Shown here one piece after another: positions 56,630 to 64,000 of a stretch of 64,000 nucleotides of DNA. The stretch comes from Tanypteryx hageni. Lineage: Eukaryota > Arthropoda > Insecta > Odonata > Petaluridae. Below the pieces are notes generated by a model. It was not told where the DNA came from. It saw nothing but the letters and a program-made list of their open reading frames with translations, and did no database searches. The stretch lies in assembly GCA_028673005.1 (NCBI GenBank), contig CM054116.1, positions 66,477,211-66,541,210 of the forward strand, read 5' to 3'. Positions within the stretch are counted from its first letter, which is position 1, and every line of letters begins with the position of its first letter. Position numbers and translations under genes: made by a program.

Positions 56630-59600
56630 AAAATGGTATGTTTGTTTGAAAATATTATCAATAAGGGATTACGGAAGAGCAGGAGAGTTATAAAGTCCGC
56701 TCGAGGGAAGAGTGCATTCGCGCATTAGCGAGGGGACGATATCTATTCGTTTGTAAAAAAGTCTCATCGGCCGCTTCAAAGAAAATGAATAGCAAAAATC
56801 TTTTTGGCCAATAAAATACGCAACGACACAGCCGGAGTGTGAAAGAGAAATTTGTCCATCCGATGCGGAAGGGAATATTCAACGAGACTGGATTATCGCT
56901 TTACTCTCATCTGTTATCAAAAATGAAAACTTCAGACTATCTTATGCAATTTTCCATTTATGCTGCCACTAAATTAGCAAGGCAGCAAAAATGAACAAAT
57001 TTAGCAAACTGAAAGTTTAAATAGTTAATTTAATAGCAACTCCTACATTAAAAAATATCTCGCTGAAGTTTTACGGTCGATTTATCATATATTACTATAA
57101 AGATATATAAGAATGCGCAAGAACCTGTTTCTTCTCCCTATTGTAGGGGTATTTTTTACGGGCGCGAAAATGAGGACATTGGCACGAATCGTTTTGAACT
57201 GTATTTAAAAATTGCTTCATGGAGCAGCGAAGAAACACGCTAGCAATGTTGCGTGCTATTGCCTACCCATGAAGTTTGCTGACCTCCAAAACGCAATAAT
57301 TTAAGTTTACCATTTTCACAGAGATTAAAGCCGAGTTACATATTTTAAGATAAATAGGAAGCCCAAAACCATATCCCTATTACATTAAATTCTGACAGTA
57401 TTAGCAGACATCAATTTAAAGCGTATACCTGTTAGATTTTTTATAAAATCATTCTAAAGTTCTTTAATTTAATTTTAAAGTATTGATTAAGTATTGTAAA
57501 ATTAGGAAGTTAAATCATGATTAATATTTATTTTTTTAATGCAATTATTAGATTTCGCCTTCGTAGGATAACAAAAAAATTGAAAACTCTGAGTAACCTT
57601 AATAATTAATACTACATTACCCAAATACAACCTTGATGAAATCGATATTATTTGAACGGGTAAGAATTTCGGATACAGCAAGGTTCAATATGGATATAAA
57701 ACTGCAAAGTATGCATAAGCAGACACTGTTACTGAAATAGTAAATAAAACAGTCATTTTAAAGTAATATATCTTATATCCTTCACCGCTCATCATCTATT
57801 ACACTGTATGATTGTGAAGCATTTGTTTTATCATCAAACTCCTTTAAAATATAGAACGTGCACCAAAAATTAATATATTACAGCAAAAAATCTTGTAAGT
57901 TATAGTAAATCAAAAAGATATTGAAATTAAAATTTAAAATTTATAAAAACCTTCTACTGCCGATGCATGATTCACACCTTAAAATTCTGTCATAAAATTC
58001 ACCTTTCTTATCTTTAAGCTACTCCATTCAAATTTGTACTGGTAGCAAACTGATGGCGGAAATAGATTCCTACTAAGATAATTTCAACTCAATAAATTTG
58101 TCTGCATGCATTCGATTTAAAAAATAGCAAAAAATGGTCTATAAAGTAGGGTCATTACAGAGAAACATCCCTAAGTACAGACGCAACAAAGGAAAACAAC
58201 TATTAATACGCTTTCATTTCGTAATGCATAAAAACTGCGACTCATTATAGACATAATGTTTATTTGTTTCGGCTTAATGACTGGGGACAGATACCGTAGT
58301 ACATACTTCACTCACACTGACAACCTAATTCTTCTTGGACAGCCTCGTAACACGGGTGGAATTGAATAAATCCATTTGATTTATGCCGATGGCATTTTTT
58401 ATTAGCATAACAAAGAGACAGGACAATCTTTCGTGCTTCATTGTAAAATAACACAAAAATTACACGAGGTGAGATCGACGTCGAGTCTGGAAATAAATTA
58501 ATCGTGAATAATAATTCATGGTTTTACAACTACATCTCAGTCCGTCAAAACCACCTTATAGACATTATAAAGCTCGCTGATATCCATAAAGAAACTCGGG
58601 AATCATCGCTTACGCTCGTGTTCCTCCTTTCAATAACAAGCACCCGCCATCCTTGCCTGAAGATAGAAAGGGATTTGTTTCCATCCACTCATCTTTTCCC
58701 TCCTATCTTCGGCTCTTTCCTTTTTCTTTCGACTTGAAATTCTGTTTCCCCGTAGAAAATTTCGCTCTCCAACAACTTCTCCAGAATACTCCTCTAGCCC
58801 TTTCTATTTCTTTCACGGAATTTTACAAAAATTTCCACGACAGGTCAGTCTTTTTATTCTTGGTCTACACGTAACTAATGATCTTTTGCGGACATGCTAT
58901 AAATTTCTGCCCTTCTAAATCAAGATGAAAAAATTTTCCCACTCCCAATGTGACCGATATTAATGTCTTACACCCTACTTATAGCTCCGCAAACTTCCCG
59001 ACAAACCCCAAACATGCTGTACCTTTCATTGTCATAGACTTATTACCAGATTAAAGTTATTTCTCGGAAGTTTTCTTGAGTGATTCAATTACTAATATTG
59101 CGCTAATGACATAGTTTATTATTTTACAACATACACCAGAGGTTCCAATACTGTATCATCGACCCCCTCTTATGAAAACGATACCCTTATCCCACCTATC
59201 TACCAATAAATATAAAATTTGAATTGAATATTTAGAGAAAATCAAGATTTAAAAGAGACAAAATTAAATCTAAAAATTAAAACATTGAAAGTATTACAAC
59301 CACACTGTTCCACCTTTACGACCCTCCTGAAAACCTTTTGCGATCGCGATTGGGAACCGCTCCCGTACTCCATTTTCAATCAATATAAGTTCAAATCCTT
59401 CACGAAAAACTCCATATTGCATGCATAATTTAACACGTTTCCTGCCATTACATAAGAGTAAAGAGTTAGGATCGGTAACTGAGACAGAAGAGATCGGTAA
59501 AACTCTCTATGAGCATTTAAATGAATACGCAAGGGTAACTTTAAAAAAATTACCTGCACTCAAAAGCCCAACATAGACGGTGGCTATCAAATAAAAGGGA

Positions 59601-60466
59601 TACCCACAGCCATAAGGATTATGCTCGATTAGACGATATCTAAAAGATCTCGATTGTCGGCACAATGAAAACGGAAGTTGGTAAAACAAAGGCAGCTTCA
59701 GCCACAAGCCTACGTGCAATTCAAATGAATAACCCTTCGCTTACAAGAGCGTGGGGTTGATGGAATGAAATGATATGATAATACCAGAGGATAAAATTGC
59801 GTCTTCTCGGATACGCTAAAAACAGAAGGCGACGAGGCTGTGGTGAGACATCTTGAGAATAAGAATCCCTGAAAAAAAGGACGAGAGCCTTATAGTCGAT
59901 GGAACAAAACGGAGTTTGTAACAATTTTTTACACTACCAGATCTCTGGCAGTGAGATACGTTTTTAAGGGACTCGTGCGTCTCAGGATAATCAAATTACG
60001 AGTCAAAAGTTAACGCGGTAGAAAACGCAACAACAGCGGATTGGCGATAAAATAACTCAACTCGTCGGCGCGCTCTTTCCCTAACACCGTAAACGCGTCC
60101 ATATTGTACCCGATCGGCATACATAATGCCATCTGAAATCCATAAATATTTACGACCATCGACGACACATCTCCGACTTTGAATGCAGAAGACGGAAAGA
60201 AAATAAACGAAAAAAACAACAAAGAGGCGGCGCATTTTGTAGGTTTACTCACGTCGCTGAGGTCGTAATCCCGCGGGCAGAGCAAAGGACAATGTGATAA
60301 GAATAAGAGTGGCGTAAATAGTACCAGACAAAAGACGGAAAAACGAGGCTGCCGAGGCGTAGAAAATGACAATTCGTTGCCTCCGAGTGCACGGATTAAA
60401 ACGAGTTAAGACCGCTTCGGGATGGTCTAGCGCGGGGACCCGTAAATAGGTTTTCTTCGCTTAGAA
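56630..60466. other. No recognisable gene
   Basis: A+T-rich, especially 56990-58500, where stops are dense in all frames. Balanced sequence lies near 60040-60240. Pyrimidine-biased frames at 58504-58874 show no domain. Confidence 0.45.
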
Positions 60467-60800
60467 CAGGGATGGCACATCAATGGCACGCGTGCCCAAA
60501 GTGGCACGCGGGACGAAATGATGGGCACGCTTCCTGAAACTTGATGTTATGTCACTCTTTTATTTTAGTATGCAAAAAGGTTTATCCGAGTTTCAAAATT
60601 GGCATTTGAAACAAACTAATCCGTTCCCGTTACATATTTTTCAATTTTTTCGGAAGATGAATAAAAAATAGAAGCGTCCACGTGGTACATTCCCTTGCAA
60701 GAGTATTTAAATTTGAGCGGGTAAGGAGTTGTTAAAGAGAGTGGGCAGAGAGGAGATGCAATAAACACGGCGCGCCGCGGCGGTGGGGTTGAGAACCCCC
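60467..60800. mobile_element. Possible hAT-like element, ends poorly matched
   Basis: Starts CAGGGATGGCACATCAATGG, followed by GGCACGCGTGCC palindromes. At about 60768-60800 a GC-rich block with GGCGCGCC and GGGTTGAGAACCCCC could be the opposite end. The two ends are only loosely alike and no 8-bp duplication was found. Confidence 0.3.
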
Positions 60801-60972
60801 GGAATCTCAGCCCAAGTTGACTGATGCACCAAATCTTCTCAAACCCCGTGAAGGAATGTGAAGCTCCAGAATGCCCCTTCCTGTGCCCTGTTTACCCTCT
60901 TATCGCTATGGTTCGCTCCTAGCAGTACACTCCACCCCCCTCCCACCACGGCCAACGTGCATTCTCCGCGGC

Positions 60973-61075
60973 TAGGGCTTCCAGACCGGTTATTACCGGA
61001 TCCGGTTAACCGGTTAATCGTTGACTGTTCTCACTATTCATTAACCGGGTAATTTCATCCGATTAACCGTCTTCT
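60973..61075 (+). mobile_element. Possible solo hAT-like end with CCGGTTAACCGG repeats
   Basis: TAGGGCTTCCAGACCGGTTA followed by CCGGTTAACCGG and related words. TAGGG..CCGGTTAACCGG resembles known hAT terminal and subterminal repeats. The opposite end was not found. Confidence 0.35.
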
Positions 61076-61645
61076 GGATACGAGAAAAATTCTTCCCAAA
61101 ATCGCTATGAAAAAATTAAAGGTAAACAAATTGTTTAAAATTAATAACTATAAAAATCAATTCGGTTAACTAGTGCAGGGTACAGTGAAATCGTTCACAT
61201 TTCCATTGGTGGTGGTTGTGGTTGGTGGAGGTAGAAGAGGGAATGGAAAACAAAAGGAACCAAGGAAGCGAGATCTAATTAGCTGGAAATTACGGCCGAC
61301 ATGTTTACGGAGTTATTCTCTTAAAATATTTTTTTTTTCAATTTGACAAAACTAGTACCATGGAGTCCAGTTCCGAAATATTTGAATTTTTAGTACCACA
61401 TCCAAGTCAATACGGTACATATGTTATGAATACCATATACGTGATACGTCTGGCAACACTGTTGGAGAGGCATTCTTCTCGCCATGATGTCTTGGCAGTT
61501 AGGTACCCTCCACTCTCGCCCTTCGTGGCCTTGCACTTACATTGTCGCTTTTTCTGAATTTTTACATATGCAGAAAGTAACGGAATCGTCGTCAATTCAC
61601 GACCGAGATTCGCAATCGATAGTACGAAAGAGGGAGGGTGCGTTC
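61076..61645. other. Spacer before the LINE
   Basis: Unrecognised mixed sequence up to the LINE truncation point. The frame of the LINE meets a stop at 61620-61622, so the element's coding sequence does not extend into this stretch. Confidence 0.45.
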
Positions 61646-64000
61646 AAGGGAGTTGGAGGAATTATCTCTCCAACTCCCAGCCCCTTTCCTCCTATTAGGC
61701 GATTTCAATGCCCACTCTCCGCTCTGGGGCTCCACGTTCTGTAATGGACATGGAAGGGTGGTAGAAAAATATCTTGAGAAGACAGAATTTATTCTCCTAA
61801 ATACAGGAGAATGCACACACCTGTCGCCTGCTACGGGAGCATTAACAGCTATCGATCTCTCGGTGTGCTCCCCAGGTATCGCGTCACACGTGACCTGGGA
61901 GGTATTACAGGACTCACACAACAGTGACCACTTTCCACTGGTTATCGCGGTGCTGAATGCTGTCATGAACGAATCTTGTTCTCCTAAATAGATTGTGGAT
62001 CGTGCAAACTGGCAGACTTTTCGGGAAAATGTGTTTTTTCCAATACCAGCTTTGCGTGATGCAGATGCTTTGATGACAGAACTCACAACTGGTATCATAA
62101 ATGCTGCATCTGTTGCTATCCCACGGTCATCAAATATCGCCCGTTGCATTACCGTTCCATGGTGGAATGAGGAATGCCGCAAAGCTGTGAGGGAAAAACG
62201 CAGAGCACTCTCCCTTTTCCGTCGCCGGCCATCCATGGAGAACCTTGAGAGGTATAGGCTCATGCGGGCAAGATCTAGGCGTGTGATTCTCGAGTCTAAG
62301 AGATCTTCATGGCAGCGTTTTGTATCCTCAATAACTAGTCGAACCTCCTCAAGTGCAGTCGGGGACAAGATACGCCGCCTCTCTGGAAGGAACGCTCGCA
62401 TCCCAATCACAGGCCTAATGGTAAATGGATCACTATTCACTGACAAAGCTTCTATAGCAAATGCATTTGGCAGACAATTGTCCCAAATATCTAGCACCGA
62501 CAACTACCCAGTCACCTTTCTCCATCACAAAATCTGCCAAGAGAGCAAAACCCTGGACTTCACATCAAGTAATGAGGAGTCCTATAATGTCCCATTCTGT
62601 CAATGGGAACTATCACATGCTATCCGTGTCGCCCGACGAACATCACCGGGGCCGGATGAGGTACGAATGGAAATGCTCTCCAACCTCAAAATGGAGGATC
62701 TGACGTACGTCCTCGATTGCTTTTACCATATCTGGAAATCCAACACCTTCCCGTCTACCTGGAAGGAGGCGTACGTCATACCCATTTTGAAACCAGGCAG
62801 AAAGAACACTGACCCATCTAGTTATCGTCCAATATCCCTGACGAGCTGCATTTGCAAGTTAATGGAGCGTTTAGTCAATAACCGCCTACAATGGTACCTG
62901 GAGAAGAACAACCTGCTCTCCGATTACCAGTGCGGTTTCCGGAAGCGGTGCTCGACTCTTGACCACCTGGTAACCATTGAAACTGCAATTCAGGATGCCT
63001 TCATCCAAAAGCATCACCTAGTAGCAGTGTTCTTTGACTTGGAGAAAGCATACGATTTGACCTGGCGATGGCATATTTTATGCCAATTACACAAGTGGGG
63101 CATACGTGGCCATCTTGCCTATTTTATAAGAAATTTTTTAAGCGAGCGTTCCTTTCGAGTTAAAATTGGAGCGCAACTTTCAGATGTTTACACTCAAGAA
63201 AACGGGGTTCCTCAGGGCAGCATCTTGAGTGTAACTCTCTTTTCTGCTGCAATTAATGAAATTACGGACATTATAAGGGCCCCTGTCCGTTTCTGTTTAT
63301 ATGTGGATGATCTTGCAATATATTGCTCATCATCCACCATCTCTGCAGCCGAACGTCAGCTACAGCTGACGATAAATAAATTAGAAAAATGGGCTAGCAG
63401 ACATGGTTTTCATTTTTCTAACGAGAAAACCACATGTGTTCATTTCTCAAGAGCAAGGGGCCACACTCGTGACCCCTCATTGACCCTCGCAGGAGTAGAA
63501 ATTCCTGTCAAGGAATCCGTTAGGTTTCTTGGCCTGGTATTCGACAGACGCCTAAGTTGGAAAGCCCATATCATGGATCTGAAACAGAGGTGCATCCAAC
63601 CCCTAAATTTAATGCGCAGCCTCACAAATAAGAACTGGGCAGGGGATCGACTGGTCCTAATGAGACTGTATCGAGCCTTAGTTCGGTCCAAATTGGACTA
63701 TGGTTCGATTGTTTATGACTCTGCTCGCAAGTCATATGTAAAAGCCCTTGATACCATTCACCACCAAGGTATCCGGATTGCTCTTGGTGCCTTCCGTACC
63801 AGTACGGTAATGAGCCTATATGCAGAATCAGGCGAACCCCCACTCCATCTTCGAAGACGGCAACTCGTGCTCTCATATGCTACTCGAGTTAGAGCTACAC
63901 CGAGGAACCCAGCCTATTCTGCCACATTCCAGAGCCGCCTAGATTATAGGTTCATTAACCGTCCAAGTGCCACTCGTCCCATTAGCCTACGGCTATGTGA
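61646..64000 (+). mobile_element. 5'-truncated I/Jockey-type LINE, runs off the window
   Basis: One continuous + frame covers the C-terminal endonuclease and most of the reverse transcriptase, broken only by a TAG at 61989-61991. The endonuclease part starts inside the domain: LEELSLQLPAPFLLLGDFNA, then AIDLSVCSPGI and SDHFPL with the catalytic His-Asp pair. About the first 100 residues are missing, as usual for a 5'-truncated LINE. The 3' end, any RNase H domain and the target duplication lie beyond 64000. The clade is inferred from motif wording; LOA-type is an alternative. Confidence 0.92.
61992..64000 (+). CDS. LINE reverse transcriptase, open to window edge
   Basis: 669 codons without a stop, entered in frame after the TAG at 61989. 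It makes cDNA by target-primed reverse transcription from LINE RNA. Motifs in order: SYRPISLTSCICKLMERL (62820-62873), QCGFRKRCSTLDHL (about 62929-62970), VFFDLEKAYD (motif A, about 63029-63058), NGVPQGSILSVTLF (motif B, about 63200-63241), CLYVDDLAIYC (motif C with YVDD, about 63295-63327) and FLGLVFDRRLSWKAHI (63528-63575). The catalytic aspartates are present. LYAESGEPPLHLRR near the end is typical of the I/Jockey/LOA groups. No terminator is in the window. Without an in-frame start after the TAG and without the endonuclease N-terminus the copy is not autonomous, but it is well preserved. Confidence 0.88.
   Translation, partial: MVDRANWQTFRENVFFPIPALRDADALMTELTTGIINAASVAIPRSSNIARCITVPWWNEECRKAVREKRRALSLFRRRPSMENLERYRLMRARSRRVILESKRSSWQRFVSSITSRTSSSAVGDKIRRLSGRNARIPITGLMVNGSLFTDKASIANAFGRQLSQISSTDNYPVTFLHHKICQESKTLDFTSSNEESYNVPFCQWELSHAIRVARRTSPGPDEVRMEMLSNLKMEDLTYVLDCFYHIWKSNTFPSTWKEAYVIPILKPGRKNTDPSSYRPISLTSCICKLMERLVNNRLQWYLEKNNLLSDYQCGFRKRCSTLDHLVTIETAIQDAFIQKHHLVAVFFDLEKAYDLTWRWHILCQLHKWGIRGHLAYFIRNFLSERSFRVKIGAQLSDVYTQENGVPQGSILSVTLFSAAINEITDIIRAPVRFCLYVDDLAIYCSSSTISAAERQLQLTINKLEKWASRHGFHFSNEKTTCVHFSRARGHTRDPSLTLAGVEIPVKESVRFLGLVFDRRLSWKAHIMDLKQRCIQPLNLMRSLTNKNWAGDRLVLMRLYRALVRSKLDYGSIVYDSARKSYVKALDTIHHQGIRIALGAFRTSTVMSLYAESGEPPLHLRRRQLVLSYATRVRATPRNPAYSATFQSRLDYRFINRPSATRPISLRLC

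Noticed and set aside
61592..62503. 303-codon open frame on the minus strand
   Set aside because: It is the antisense of the LINE endonuclease/reverse transcriptase frame, which has clear motifs on the + strand. The minus translation shows none.

Overview
The window reads as A+T-rich, non-coding nuclear DNA of an invertebrate, most probably an arthropod and likely an insect. The basis is the repeat content: a non-LTR element of the I/Jockey kind, a Tc1/mariner element with 41-residue DD41D spacing, a piggyBac-type TTAA element, several hAT-type elements with 8-bp target duplications, and tRNA-Gly-like repeats. CpG does not look depleted. The order cannot be fixed from this sequence. No host protein-coding exon could be recognised. 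Almost all open frames are chance openings inside purine-rich tracts or antisense shadows of transposons.

Layout. 0-1 kb: decayed 3' part of a LINE reverse transcriptase. 3-6 kb: a small hAT-like MITE, two 136-bp direct repeats 1,781 bp apart, and between them a purine tract and an internally deleted hAT copy that still holds the C-terminal dimerisation domain of its transposase. 7.2 kb: a tRNA-derived relic. 8-19 kb: unrecognised A+T-rich DNA broken by purine or pyrimidine tracts. 19.7-20.6 kb: DD41D mariner relic with about 108-bp inverted repeats. 21-22 kb: two facing-away hAT-type ends. 24.4-26.1 kb: a 1.75-kb hAT element with a perfect 8-bp target duplication. 27.6-28.7 kb: purine domain with an 18-bp minisatellite. 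32.8 and 44.7 kb: two copies of a short repeat with a hammerhead-like core. 36.8-37.4 kb: a 526-bp foldback element that is almost one hairpin. 40.5 and 46.5 kb: a 222-bp duplication and an 86-bp minisatellite. 52.5 kb: small hAT element. 54.3-55.2 kb: non-autonomous piggyBac-type element. 56.1-56.6 kb: a recent tandem duplication carrying two tRNA-Gly-like genes next to a (TA)n array. 61.65-64 kb: a 5'-truncated LINE, open from endonuclease into reverse transcriptase except for one stop, running off the window edge.

Overall this is a gene desert or very large intron shaped by cut-and-paste DNA transposons, mostly non-autonomous, plus retrotransposon debris. A second large-scale property is that purine-rich low-complexity domains lie mostly on the + strand. 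No new gene system is claimed. The points most worth checking are the foldback hairpin, the duplicated tRNA-like genes with an unexpected anticodon, the hammerhead-like repeat and the nearly open LINE.
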